This document shows positions 28,427-37,148 of a stretch of 64,000 bases of DNA, one piece after another. Location: assembly GCA_016783965.1 (NCBI GenBank), contig JADHVO010000008.1, positions 186,001-250,000 on the forward strand, given 5' to 3'. This DNA is from Alphaproteobacteria bacterium. GTDB lineage: Bacteria > Pseudomonadota > Alphaproteobacteria > Micropepsales > Micropepsaceae. A program made the translations under genes and the position numbers. Under the pieces are notes generated by a model. That model was not told the origin of the DNA. It worked only from the letters and a program-made list of their open reading frames with translations, and did not search any database. Numbering within the stretch: the first letter of the stretch is position 1; the number at the start of each line of letters is the position of its first letter.

Positions 28427-30052
28427 ATGAGCCAACCCGCCGCCCCGCAATCAGGGCCGGTTCTGACCGCCGTCAGCGCCGCCCTTCAGCGCGGCGATCA
28501 CGCCACGGCCATGCGCCTCTCCGAGGACGCCGTGCGCAATGGCACCAACGATCCGGGCCTTTTGGTGCTGGCCGGCCAGGGTCGGCTCCAGATGGGCAAG
28601 CCGCGGGACGCGTTGGCGGTGCTGTCGCGGGCCCATGAGCTGGCGCCGGACAATCCGGAGGTGCTGAACACGCTGGGCGTCTGCCTCAGCCAACTGGGTC
28701 TTCACCGCGATGCTGCGTCGCTGCTCGAAAAGGCGGCAGGCATCGCGCCCGAGATGCCGCACATTCATCTGCATCTTGCGACGGCGCTGGAAGATCTGGG
28801 TGAGCTGCGCCGCGCGCAGGCCGCGCTGGAAGAAGCGGCGCGCCGCCGCCCGAACTACACGCTGGCGCTGTCGCGCCTTGCTGGCCTGCACGCGCGCCGC
28901 GGCGAATTCGACAAGGCGCGAAAATACGCCGAGCACACGCTGCGCTTCGAGAACGTGCCGGGCGCCACCATCGCTCTCGCCATGGCGGAGTTCGCCGACG
29001 GCAAGCTTGAGGCCACGCGCTGGCGCATCAGGCCTCTGGCCGACGACGCGCGGGCCGGGCCGGTCAACCAGTTCATTGCGCTGGGCATCATGGGCGACGT
29101 GCTCGACGCGGAAGGCAGGACGGCGGACGCCTTCGCCGCCTACAGCAAGGCCCGCGAAATCCTGCGTGCCCATGTCGCGCCGCACTTCACGGCGGAGGAG
29201 AGTGCGATCGACCGCATCCGCCGCCTCACCGCCTATTTCCGCGTGGCCCCGGTCGAGCCTTGGCGCGCACAGGCCGGTACCGCCGGCAGCAACAAGCCCG
29301 TGCATGTCTTTCTCGTCGGGTTCCCGCGCTCCGGCACCACGCTGCTCGAACAGGCGCTCGCCAGCCATGGCGATATCCGCACCATGGAAGAGGTCGACTG
29401 CCTCGGCGACGCGGTCGGCGAATACTTCTATGCGCAGGACGGTATGGAGCGTTTCGCTGCACTGGGTGAAGCCGATCTCGCGAAGCTGCGCGAAGATTAT
29501 TGGGCGCGCGTCGCCGCCGCCGGCGTTCAGGCCGACCGCCGCATCTTCATCGACAAGATGCCGCTCAACTCCGTGCACCAGGGCCTGATCGCGCGGTTGT
29601 TCCCCGGTGCGAAAATCCTCTTCGCGTTGCGCGACCCGCGCGACGTGATCCTGTCCTGCTTCCGCCGCCGCCTTGTGATGAGCGCCCACATGTTCGAGCT
29701 GTCGACGTTCGAAGGCGCTACCGCCTTTTACGACGCGGTGATGACGCTGGCGCAGTTCTACCGCGACAGGCTGGGTTTTCCGACGCTCGACATCCGCCAC
29801 GAAGACATGGTCGCCGATTTCGACGGTCAGATGCGCCGCGTCTGCGACTTCCTGGGTGTTCCGTTCGACGGTGCGATGCGCGACTTTGCAGCGCATGCCC
29901 GTGACCGCGACATCAAGACCCCCAGCGCGCACCAGATCGCCCGCGGCCTCAACAGCGAAGGCGCCGGCCAATGGAAGAAGTACCGCGATCAGTTCGCGCC
30001 GGTGCTGCCGGTTCTCAATCCCTGGGCTGAACGCTTCGGCTACGAGGTTTGA
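28427..30052 (+). CDS. TPR-sulfotransferase fusion protein
   Basis: The 541-residue protein has TPR-like helical repeats over about residues 15-230 (LNTLGVCLSQLGLHRDAASL is a clear unit). A PAPS-dependent sulfotransferase domain begins near 290 with the 5'-phosphosulfate loop VFLVGFPRSGTTLLEQAL, and the 3'-phosphate stretch FALRDPRDVILSCFRRR follows. The acceptor is unknown; such fusions may sulfate proteins, glycans or lipids. It lies between infB and rbfA, a position not normally occupied in this operon, and its stop is three bases before rbfA. No signal peptide. Confidence 0.85.
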   Translation: MSQPAAPQSGPVLTAVSAALQRGDHATAMRLSEDAVRNGTNDPGLLVLAGQGRLQMGKPRDALAVLSRAHELAPDNPEVLNTLGVCLSQLGLHRDAASLLEKAAGIAPEMPHIHLHLATALEDLGELRRAQAALEEAARRRPNYTLALSRLAGLHARRGEFDKARKYAEHTLRFENVPGATIALAMAEFADGKLEATRWRIRPLADDARAGPVNQFIALGIMGDVLDAEGRTADAFAAYSKAREILRAHVAPHFTAEESAIDRIRRLTAYFRVAPVEPWRAQAGTAGSNKPVHVFLVGFPRSGTTLLEQALASHGDIRTMEEVDCLGDAVGEYFYAQDGMERFAALGEADLAKLREDYWARVAAAGVQADRRIFIDKMPLNSVHQGLIARLFPGAKILFALRDPRDVILSCFRRRLVMSAHMFELSTFEGATAFYDAVMTLAQFYRDRLGFPTLDIRHEDMVADFDGQMRRVCDFLGVPFDGAMRDFAAHARDRDIKTPSAHQIARGLNSEGAGQWKKYRDQFAPVLPVLNPWAERFGYEV

Positions 30053-30054
30053 CG

Positions 30055-30480
30055 ATGTCGCGCCACCGTTCTCCGCAATCCGACCGCAACGGTCCCACCC
30101 AGCGCCAGCTTCGCGTCGGCGAGATGCTGCGCCATGCCCTGGCCGAGATCCTGCGCCGCGGCGAGATCCGCGATCCCGACCTGACCGGTGTGTCGGTCAC
30201 CATCACGCAGGTGAAGCCGTCGCCCGACATGCGCCACGCCACAGTGTTCTGCGAGCCGCTGGGCGGCAGGAACGCGAAGCAGGTGATTGCCGCGCTCAAC
30301 AAGCACAAGGGCTTCCTCCGCGGCGAGCTCGGCCACGCCATCACCATGAAGTTTACCCCCGATCTTCGCTTCGTCGAAGATGAGTCCTTCGCCGAGGCGG
30401 AGAAGATCGAATCTATTCTCAAATCGTCCCGCGTCCGGCGCGACCTGGGCGTGCCGGACGAAGAGGCTGGCGAGGACTGA
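30055..30480 (+). CDS. rbfA: 30S ribosome-binding factor RbfA
   Basis: RbfA binds the 30S precursor near helix 1 and helps mature 16S rRNA. The 141-residue protein has the KH-like core: QRQLRVGEMLRHALAEIL, DPDLTGVSVTITQVKPSPDM, and the helix-kink-helix region ALNKHKGFLRGELGHAITMK. FTPDLRFVEDES near the end is the usual signature. ATG 30055 is preferred over a TTG two codons upstream. It sits three bases after the sulfotransferase stop. Confidence 0.95.
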   Translation: MSRHRSPQSDRNGPTQRQLRVGEMLRHALAEILRRGEIRDPDLTGVSVTITQVKPSPDMRHATVFCEPLGGRNAKQVIAALNKHKGFLRGELGHAITMKFTPDLRFVEDESFAEAEKIESILKSSRVRRDLGVPDEEAGED

Positions 30481-30532
30481 CCGTCCCATTCCTGGCCTGA
30501 CCTGCGGCCCGCGCCTTGCTTCGTAGAGCGGC

Positions 30533-31459
30533 ATGACCACGCTCGATGTCTCGATCTCGCCCGCCAAGCCGAAGCGCACTGCCGCGTCGCCGTTTTATGT
30601 CCTGCGCCGGCTGGCGAATAAGGAAAAGCTGGACAAGGTGTTCGTCGAACGGCTCACCGAGCCGCTTCACCTCAACCTGCTGTCTGTACTCGTGTCCCTC
30701 TTCGGGACATACCGGATGAAGGTCGCCTTCGATCTCATCGTCCGCCAGCAATACGCTTTCCCGATCCTGTACGCGGCCGATGCCGCCAGGCGGCACGGCT
30801 ACAGGCAGGTGACCCTGGTTGAGCTTGGTGTCGCCTCGGGCGCCGGCCTGCTCAACATGTGCCGCATCGCTGAGCGCACCACCGCCGCAACCGGCATCGA
30901 ATTCCGCATTGTCGGCTTCGACGGCGGCAAGGGCATGCCGGAAGCGGTCGACCATCGCGACCTGCCCGAGCACTTCCAGCTCGGCGATTTCCCGATGATG
31001 GATTTCGCGGGCCTGAAACGTGCGCTGCCGTCCAATGCCGAGCTGATCCTGGGCGATGTCGCTGAAACCGCGCCGGCCTTCGCGCAGACATTGACCAGGG
31101 AGGCGCCGCTCGGCTTCGTCGCCGTCGACGTGGACTATTACTCTGCCGCCAAGGCCGCGATGCCGATCCTTCTGGGCGCGGCCGAGAATTACCTGCCGAT
31201 CGTGCCGGTCTACCTCGACGACATCGGCGTCGACGGGTCCAACCCTTGGAACGGCGAGTTGCTGGCGGTCTCCGAGTTCAACGCCGAGAACGCGCTGCGC
31301 AAGATCGCACCCTTCACGCTGCTGCGCTCGCGCCGCATTTTCAAGAACACGCAATGGATCGACCGCATGTTCGCGGCCCATATCCACGATCACCCCTATC
31401 GCTCGCCGGCGCACAAGCGCGCCACGAAATGGGTGATCGGCAACGAGTACCTGAAATAG
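30533..31459 (+). CDS. class I methyltransferase-like protein, unknown substrate
   Basis: The 308-residue protein has a probable SAM site in VTLVELGVASGAGLLNM (about 100-116), an acidic strand end FRIVGFDGGKGMPE, and FVAVDVDYYSAAKAAMPIL. The last of these recalls the metal-binding DxD region of TylF-like O-methyltransferases. The C-terminal third has aromatic/basic segments without a recognised domain. It lies between rbfA and truB, where most relatives have nothing. Start 30533 is an ATG 52 bases after rbfA. It may modify a surface or cofactor molecule, but this is only a guess. Confidence 0.55.
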   Translation: MTTLDVSISPAKPKRTAASPFYVLRRLANKEKLDKVFVERLTEPLHLNLLSVLVSLFGTYRMKVAFDLIVRQQYAFPILYAADAARRHGYRQVTLVELGVASGAGLLNMCRIAERTTAATGIEFRIVGFDGGKGMPEAVDHRDLPEHFQLGDFPMMDFAGLKRALPSNAELILGDVAETAPAFAQTLTREAPLGFVAVDVDYYSAAKAAMPILLGAAENYLPIVPVYLDDIGVDGSNPWNGELLAVSEFNAENALRKIAPFTLLRSRRIFKNTQWIDRMFAAHIHDHPYRSPAHKRATKWVIGNEYLK

Positions 31460-31500
31460 CGGATTGCCTTTCTCGCCATCGCGGGGCAGAAGCCCGCGCC

Positions 31501-32445
31501 ATGGCACGCCGCAAGAAGGGCCAGCCCGTCCACGGCTGGGTGATCGTCGACAAGCCGCAGGGCGTAACTTCGACCCAGGTCGTGGGTGCGGTGCGGCGGA
31601 TCTTCGACGCCCAGAAGGCGGGCCATGCTGGCACCCTCGATCCCATGGCGACCGGCGTCCTCGCGGTCGCGCTGGGCGAGGCGACCAAGACCGTCCCCTT
31701 CGCGATGGACGCCGACAAGACCTACCGGTTTACCGCCCACTGGGGCGAAGCCCGCGACACTGACGATGCCGAGGGTCGGGTGACCGCCACTTCGGACGTC
31801 CGGCCGACCCGCGAGCAGATCGAAGCCATGCTCCCCCGTTTCACCGGGGAGTTGACCCAGACCCCGCCCGCCTACTCGGCGATCAAGGTCCAGGGTGAAC
31901 GCGCCTACGACCTCGCCCGCGAAGGGGAGGCGGTCGAACTGGCCCCGCGCAACGTCGAGGTCTACGAGGCCCGGCTGGTGGAAATCCCCGATCCCGACCA
32001 TGCCGTGTTCGAAATCCTTTGTGGCAAAGGTACTTACGTGCGGGCCTGGGTCCGTGACCTCGCTCTGGCGCTGGGCACGGTCGGCCACGTCTCCCAGCTC
32101 CGCCGCACCCGGGTGGGCGCCTTTGAAGAGAAAGATTCTTGCCCTCTAGCAATGGAGGGGTCTTCTATGCATATTCCCGCCGCTTTTGAGCACTTGAGGC
32201 CCATTGCGACCGCGCTGGACGGCATCCCGGCGTTGGCCGTCACGGGCCCGGATGCAGTCCGTCTTCGCAGCGGCAATCCGATCCTGATCCGGGCGAACCA
32301 GTTCGCACGGATCGCGGAAAGCCAACCCGAAGGGGACGATCTTCAGGGGCTCTCGGTTTACCTCCACACAACGGAAGGCGAGCCGGTGGCACTGGCCGAA
32401 TTCGCGCAGGGCGAGCTTCGGCCTTTCCGTGTTTTCAACCTGTAA
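31501..32445 (+). CDS. truB: tRNA pseudouridine-55 synthase
   Basis: TruB converts U55 of the tRNA T arm to pseudouridine. The 314-residue protein has [13 protein letters not shown], the catalytic motif [14 protein letters not shown] with D47, and [17 protein letters not shown]. The C-terminal part contains [19 protein letters not shown] and a PUA-like domain. The ATG at 31501 starts at the family's usual point ([17 protein letters not shown]). It is 17 bases upstream of rpsO. Confidence 0.96.
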   Translation: MARRKKGQPVHGWVIVDKPQGVTSTQVVGAVRRIFDAQKAGHAGTLDPMATGVLAVALGEATKTVPFAMDADKTYRFTAHWGEARDTDDAEGRVTATSDVRPTREQIEAMLPRFTGELTQTPPAYSAIKVQGERAYDLAREGEAVELAPRNVEVYEARLVEIPDPDHAVFEILCGKGTYVRAWVRDLALALGTVGHVSQLRRTRVGAFEEKDSCPLAMEGSSMHIPAAFEHLRPIATALDGIPALAVTGPDAVRLRSGNPILIRANQFARIAESQPEGDDLQGLSVYLHTTEGEPVALAEFAQGELRPFRVFNL

Positions 32446-32462
32446 GGGACCCGACGCCGCAC

Positions 32463-32729
32463 ATGATCACCGCAGAACGCAAGAAAGAAGTCGTTGCCCA
32501 GTACGCCACCAAGGAAGGCGACACCGGTTCGCCGGAAGTCCAGGTAGCGGTGCTGTCGGAGCGCATCAACAACCTCACCGAACACTTCAAGACGCACGCG
32601 AAGGATCACCATTCGCGCCGCGGTTTGATCGCGATGGTGCAGACCCGCCGCAAGCTTCTTGACTACGTCAAGAAGACCGACGCCAAGCGCTACAACTCGC
32701 TGATCGAACGCCTGGGCCTGCGCCGCTGA
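32463..32729 (+). CDS. rpsO: 30S ribosomal protein S15
   Basis: The 88-residue S15 binds 16S rRNA helices 20-22 and is a primary assembly protein. Conserved segments are seen: [35 protein letters not shown] and [20 protein letters not shown]. Length and order (truB-rpsO-pnp) are normal. A 176-base spacer with a strong hairpin separates it from pnp. Confidence 0.98.
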   Translation: MITAERKKEVVAQYATKEGDTGSPEVQVAVLSERINNLTEHFKTHAKDHHSRRGLIAMVQTRRKLLDYVKKTDAKRYNSLIERLGLRR

Positions 32730-32760
32730 GCGGAAAGGGTCCATCAAGCAGAAGAATTCG

Positions 32761-32789
32761 CGTGAGTCCGCGATGGTCGCGGGCTCGCG
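32761..32789 (+). other. 13-pair hairpin in the rpsO-pnp spacer
   Basis: Positions 32761-32773 pair with 32777-32789 around a TGG loop, with two G-U pairs in RNA. No T tract follows. The site corresponds to the E. coli rpsO-pnp region where an RNase III hairpin controls pnp expression, so a processing or attenuation role is plausible. Confidence 0.6.
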
Positions 32790-32905
32790 TGTTTGCACGT
32801 CTGAGCGGCATGGGCCGGGAAGGCGTATTCGCACGCTAGGCAATGAGGCCGCCGTGCAATGCCGCCTCGCAATACGGCGACGGCATACGAAGAAAGAAGA
32901 CGAAG

Positions 32906-35056
32906 ATGTTTACCGTACATAAGGAAACGTTCGAATGGGGCGGCAGAACGCTGACGCTCGAAACCGGCAGGATCGCGCGCCAGGCTGACGGCGCCGTTCT
33001 TGCCACCTATGGCGAGACCGTCGTGCTGGCCACCGTGGTCAGCGAGCACGCGCCGCGCGAGGGCCGGGATTTCTTCCCGCTCACTGTCAACTACCAGGAG
33101 AAGTACTACGCCGCCGGCAAGATTCCGGGCGGGTACTTCAAGCGTGAGCGTGCTCCGACCGAGCGCGAGACGCTGATCTCCCGGCTCACCGACCGCCCGA
33201 TCCGCCCGCTCTTCGCCGAAGGCTACAAGAACGAGACGCTGGTCGCGGTGCAGGTCATCAGCCACGACATGGAGAACGATCCCGACGTCGTCGGCATGGT
33301 TGCGGCGTCCGCAGCGCTGACGATCTCGGGCGTGCCGTTCATGGGCCCGCTCGGCGCGGCCCGCGTCGGCTACTTCGACGGCGCCTACAAGCTCAATCCG
33401 CCGATCGACGAGATGGCGAACTCCAAGCTCGATCTCGTGGTTGCCGGCACCCGCGACGCGGTGATGATGGTGGAATCCGAGGCGCAGGAGCTCTCGGAAG
33501 CCGTCATGCTCGGCGCCGTGATGTTTGGCCACAAGGAGATGCAGGCCGCGATCGACGCGGTCATCCGCCTGGCCGAGAAGGCCGCGAAGGATCCGCGTCC
33601 GGTTCCGGAAGACAAGCACGCTGCCCTGCGCAACACGCTCAAGGCAGAGGCTGGTCCCGAACTGGCACCGGCGTTCCAGATCGTGGCCAAGCATGAGCGC
33701 CGCGACGCCATCGCCGCGATCCGCAAGAAATACGCCGAGAAGTATGTGGGCGAAGGCGACGGCAAGGTTGCCGCCAACACCTACTCCGACCTGATGCACG
33801 ATGTGGAAGCTCATGTCATGCGCAACGCGGTGCTCGACACCAAGAAGCGCATCGACGGCCGCGACCTCGTCACGGTGCGTCCGATCGTGGCGGAAGTCGG
33901 CGTCCTGCCGCGCACGCACGGCTCGGCCCTCTTCACTCGCGGCGAGACGCAGGCCCTCGTGGTCACGACGCTCGGCACGGCGGAAGACGAGCAGTTCATG
34001 GATCAGCTGGAAGGCACCATCAAGCAGAACTTCATGCTCCACTACAACATGCCGCCTTACGCGGTCGGCGAAGTGGGCCGCATGGGTGCGCCGGGCCGCC
34101 GCGAAGTCGGCCACGGCAAGCTGGCGTGGCGCGCGATCCATCCGATGCTGCCGACCAAGGAGCAGTTCCCCTACACCCTGCGCGTGGTGTCCGAGATCAC
34201 CGAGTCCAACGGCTCCTCGTCGATGGCGTCGGTCTGCGGCGCGTCGCTGTCGCTGATGGACGCGGGCGTTCCGATCAAGAAGCCGACCGCCGGCATCGCG
34301 ATGGGATTGATCCTCGAAGGCCAGCGCTATGCAGTCCTGTCGGACATCCTGGGTGACGAAGATCATCTGGGCGACATGGACTTCAAGGTCGCCGGGACCG
34401 AAGACGGCATCACCGCGCTCCAGATGGACATCAAGATCGCCGGCATCTCGGAAGAGATCATGCGCGTCGCTCTCGATCAGGCCAGGAACGGCCGCCATCA
34501 CATCCTGGGCGAGATGAACAAGGCGCTGACCGGTGCCCGCGCCGAGCTCGGCGAGCACGCCCCGCGCATCGAGCAGATCAAGATCCCGACCGACAAGATC
34601 CGCGAAGTGATCGGCTCGGGCGGCAAGGTGATCCGCGAGATCGTCGAGAAGACCGGCGCCAAGATCAACATCGAGGACGACGGCACGGTGAAGATCGCCT
34701 CTGCCGACGGCGATTCGATCAAGGCCGCGCTCAAGTGGATCAAGGGCATCGTGGCCGAGCCCGAGGTCGGCGAGATCTATGACGGCAAGATCGTCAAGGT
34801 CATGGACTTTGGCGCCTTCGTCAACTTCTTCGGTCCCAAGGACGGCCTGGTGCACGTGTCGGAGCTCGCTCCGCAGCGCGTGAACAAACCCTCCGACGTG
34901 GTCAAGGAAGGCCAGGCCGTGAAGGTCAAGCTCCTGGGCTTCGACGACCGCGGCAAGGTCCGCCTGTCGATGAAGCAGGTTGATCAGGCGACCGGCGAAG
35001 ACCTCTCCAAGAAGGCGAAGGAAGCCAAGGCCGCCGAAGCGACTCCCGCGCAGTAG
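32906..35056 (+). CDS. pnp: polyribonucleotide nucleotidyltransferase (PNPase)
   Basis: PNPase degrades RNA 3'-to-5' with phosphate, in the degradosome. The 716-residue protein has two RNase PH domains (about 1-145 and 310-550), an alpha-helical linker, a KH domain (about 555-610, [15 protein letters not shown]) and an S1 domain (about 620-690, [18 protein letters not shown]). Catalytic-site sequences [16 protein letters not shown] and [19 protein letters not shown] are intact. Start 32906 follows GAAAGAAG; a longer frame start at 32843 lacks homology. A good terminator follows. Confidence 0.98.
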   Translation: MFTVHKETFEWGGRTLTLETGRIARQADGAVLATYGETVVLATVVSEHAPREGRDFFPLTVNYQEKYYAAGKIPGGYFKRERAPTERETLISRLTDRPIRPLFAEGYKNETLVAVQVISHDMENDPDVVGMVAASAALTISGVPFMGPLGAARVGYFDGAYKLNPPIDEMANSKLDLVVAGTRDAVMMVESEAQELSEAVMLGAVMFGHKEMQAAIDAVIRLAEKAAKDPRPVPEDKHAALRNTLKAEAGPELAPAFQIVAKHERRDAIAAIRKKYAEKYVGEGDGKVAANTYSDLMHDVEAHVMRNAVLDTKKRIDGRDLVTVRPIVAEVGVLPRTHGSALFTRGETQALVVTTLGTAEDEQFMDQLEGTIKQNFMLHYNMPPYAVGEVGRMGAPGRREVGHGKLAWRAIHPMLPTKEQFPYTLRVVSEITESNGSSSMASVCGASLSLMDAGVPIKKPTAGIAMGLILEGQRYAVLSDILGDEDHLGDMDFKVAGTEDGITALQMDIKIAGISEEIMRVALDQARNGRHHILGEMNKALTGARAELGEHAPRIEQIKIPTDKIREVIGSGGKVIREIVEKTGAKINIEDDGTVKIASADGDSIKAALKWIKGIVAEPEVGEIYDGKIVKVMDFGAFVNFFGPKDGLVHVSELAPQRVNKPSDVVKEGQAVKVKLLGFDDRGKVRLSMKQVDQATGEDLSKKAKEAKAAEATPAQ

Positions 35057-35076
35057 GTTTCGCATAAGGAATAAGA

Positions 35077-35110
35077 GCCGTCCGCGGGCGACCACGGGCG
35101 GCTTTTTCTT
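35077..35110 (+). terminator. intrinsic terminator of the nusA-pnp operon
   Basis: GCCGTCCG (35077-35084) pairs with CGGGCGGC (35095-35102, one G-U) and is followed by TTTTTCTT. Confidence 0.85.
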
Positions 35111-35122
35111 TACGGTGCCGTC

Positions 35123-35848
35123 ATGCTCCACCTCGCACCCGGCCAAAGTTGGATCGATCTTCTCATCTTCATCGACGCCGTGGCCGTGATGCCGGCGCTG
35201 TCGGTGATGAACGGCCGCAGGCTGGGCGCCGATCCCGCCGGTTCTCTGGTGCCGCGTTATTGGCGCACCATGATTCGCGGCTGGTTGTCTGCGGCATTGG
35301 TCCTCGCGGCTTGGATCGGCCTCCACCGCAACTACGCGGCCATTGGCCTCGATATCCCGGTTGGCGAATACGGCCTGTACGGCCTGCTCCTGGTGGCAGC
35401 GGCGGCGATCGGGCTCGGCGTCGTGCATCTGAACATCGGCTGGGTCGTCACGCCGAAGCGCTATCCCGAACTGCGCGCCCAGATGCGCGAGATCAAGATC
35501 CTGCCGCGCACCACCGGCGAGATGCTGGTCTTTGTCGGCGTCGCGCTCACGGCGGGGCTGTGGGAAGAGCTGATGTATCGCGGCTTCCTCATCTGGTTCA
35601 TCGCCCCGTACACCGGCATCATTGTGGCCATCGTGCTCTCCAGCCTGATCTTCGGCCTCGGCCATGGATACCAGGGCCCCAGGGGCATTGCGCGCACGTT
35701 TGTCCTCGGCGCCTTGTTCGCCATCGCCTATGTCTGCACGCAAAGCCTGTGGTGGATTATGGCGGCGCATGCGCTGGTCGATCTGTGGGGCGGCACGCTC
35801 GGCTGGCGCGTGCTGCGCATGCCGGAGGCACGGCCTGCACAGGCTTGA
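35123..35848 (+). CDS. CPBP family intramembrane metalloprotease
   Basis: The 241-residue polytopic protein has about six hydrophobic segments and the CPBP (CAAX protease and bacteriocin-processing) motifs: EE at 148-149 with R153 in WEELMYRGFLIW, the FGLGHGYQGPRG histidine motif, and the final AAHALVDLWGG. Family members are prenyl-protein proteases, bacteriocin self-immunity proteins or of unknown role. Nothing nearby identifies a substrate. It lies after the pnp terminator and is probably a separate transcript. Confidence 0.85.
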   Translation: MLHLAPGQSWIDLLIFIDAVAVMPALSVMNGRRLGADPAGSLVPRYWRTMIRGWLSAALVLAAWIGLHRNYAAIGLDIPVGEYGLYGLLLVAAAAIGLGVVHLNIGWVVTPKRYPELRAQMREIKILPRTTGEMLVFVGVALTAGLWEELMYRGFLIWFIAPYTGIIVAIVLSSLIFGLGHGYQGPRGIARTFVLGALFAIAYVCTQSLWWIMAAHALVDLWGGTLGWRVLRMPEARPAQA

Positions 35849-35985
35849 GGCAACCGTCACAAACACCGCGGCATCAAAGCCACGCGCGGAAACCATCGCG
35901 CGCGAATGATGGTTAACCGCCGCTAGCTACGCTTGTGCCCCAAACCTCTGCTGGATAGCGTGCCCGAATTGGGGCGTAAGTGCAC

Positions 35986-36291
35986 ATGTTCGTCGTTCTG
36001 CGATTGATAAGCCTGATCCTCGTCGTCTCGGCGCTGATGCTGCTTGGCGCGGACGCCGTCACATCGCTCGAGAACGGCGGCAAGATCACCGTCCGCTCGC
36101 TCGATCAGGTGTGGGCGCTGTTCGACAATCACGGCAACCCCGCGTTCCACGCCTGGTGCGCCGCGCATTTCTGGCCGGTGGTGAACGCCGGCATCAACGC
36201 CGTGACGGGCCTGCCGGGTTGGGCCGCCACGGGCGTGCCCGGCATCGTCCTCGCGTTTCTGTTCGGGCGCCGCGTCGCCGACGCCGCCTAG
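35986..36291 (+). CDS. small two-segment membrane protein, unknown
   Basis: About 101 residues with a hydrophobic N-terminal segment (3-24, which may be a signal anchor) and a C-terminal one (about 78-97). The central loop SLDQVWALFDNHGNPAFHAW recalls a small family common in alphaproteobacteria, without known function. ATG 35986 is preferred over a GTG two codons earlier. It ends 4 bases inside the convergent cobalamin adenosyltransferase gene. Confidence 0.6.
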   Translation: MFVVLRLISLILVVSALMLLGADAVTSLENGGKITVRSLDQVWALFDNHGNPAFHAWCAAHFWPVVNAGINAVTGLPGWAATGVPGIVLAFLFGRRVADAA

Positions 36292-36851
36292 CGGTTCGCG
36301 CCGGGCACCCAAAGCACGTCGCGCTTGCCGCTGTCATTGGCGAGGCGTGCCGCCACGAACAGGTGATCCGAAAGCCGGTTGATGTAGCGGATCGCCGCGC
36401 CGCTCACCTTTTCGATACCCGCGAGTTCCGTCATCATCCGTTCCGCGCGCCGCACCACCGTGCGCGCCTGGTGCAGATGCGCCGCGACCGGCGTTCCGCC
36501 CGGCAGGACGAACGAGTCGAGTGGCTTCAACGCCGCGTTCATCGTATCGATCTCGCGCTCCAGCCGCTCCACCTGCGAGTCGATGATGCGCAGCCGCCCC
36601 TCGCCGCGGCGCCCGTCTTCGGGCACTGCCAGATCGGCACCGAGATCGAACAGGTCGTTCTGGATACGGCTCAGCACGGCGTCCATTTCGTCCACCGCGT
36701 GCAGCCGCGCCAGGCCGAGCACCGCGTTCGCCTCGTCGACAGTTCCGTAAGCTGCGACCCGCAGATCGTGCTTCGGGCGGCGCGAGCCGTCGCCCAGCGC
36801 GGTTTCGCCCTTGTCCCCGGTTTTCGTGTAGATGCGATTCAACGTGACCAT
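36288..36851 (-). CDS. cob(I)yrinic acid a,c-diamide adenosyltransferase, PduO type
   Basis: The enzyme transfers the 5'-deoxyadenosyl group of ATP to cob(I)alamin. The 187-residue protein has TKTGDKGETALGDGSR near the N-terminus (ATP-binding region), YGTVDEANAVLGLAR and the C-terminal signature VVRRAERMMTEL / IRYINRLSDHLFVAAR. This is the PduO-type fold, a trimer of helical bundles with the active site between subunits. No other cobalamin gene is in the window. It may supply B12 coenzyme for enzymes encoded elsewhere. Confidence 0.93.
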   Translation of the reverse strand: MVTLNRIYTKTGDKGETALGDGSRRPKHDLRVAAYGTVDEANAVLGLARLHAVDEMDAVLSRIQNDLFDLGADLAVPEDGRRGEGRLRIIDSQVERLEREIDTMNAALKPLDSFVLPGGTPVAAHLHQARTVVRRAERMMTELAGIEKVSGAAIRYINRLSDHLFVAARLANDSGKRDVLWVPGANR

Positions 36852-36971
36852 GCTGCCAAAATACCCTGTGCATGCTCAGGGGGATAGCGCAAAGCCTTGG
36901 AATCTGCGGGTTGCAGCCTAGATAAGGAGGCCTATTATCCGCGCGCTTTCACTCTGAACCGCAGCCAGACC

Positions 36972-37148
36972 ATGCCGATTGAAGCCCCCGAAGTCATTGA
37001 AGTCGACGACACCCGCGTGAAATGCGACGGCTCGGGCGGGGCGCTCGGCCATCCGCGCGTCTATCTGGAGATGGGCGACGAGGGCTTTGTCGAATGCCCG
37101 TACTGCGATCGCAAATTCGTGCTCAGGGCCGGGGCGCACCATCATTGA
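36972..37148 (+). CDS. zinc-finger domain protein (NDUFS6-like)
   Basis: A 58-residue protein with the zinc-binding pattern VKCDGSGGALGHPRVYLEM followed by VECPYCDRKFVL, i.e. Cys-His-Cys-Cys. Related to the mitochondrial complex I subunit NDUFS6 and to small alphaproteobacterial proteins. The role in free-living bacteria is unclear; association with complex I is possible. ATG 36972 is chosen over 36897 because the family starts close to PIEAPEVIEVDD. Its stop overlaps the TTG start of polA. Confidence 0.82.
   Translation: MPIEAPEVIEVDDTRVKCDGSGGALGHPRVYLEMGDEGFVECPYCDRKFVLRAGAHHH

Noticed and set aside
32744..35896. A 1050-residue minus-strand frame opposite pnp
   Set aside because: It is the reverse reading of pnp and the CPBP gene, with composition typical of antisense GC-rich frames.
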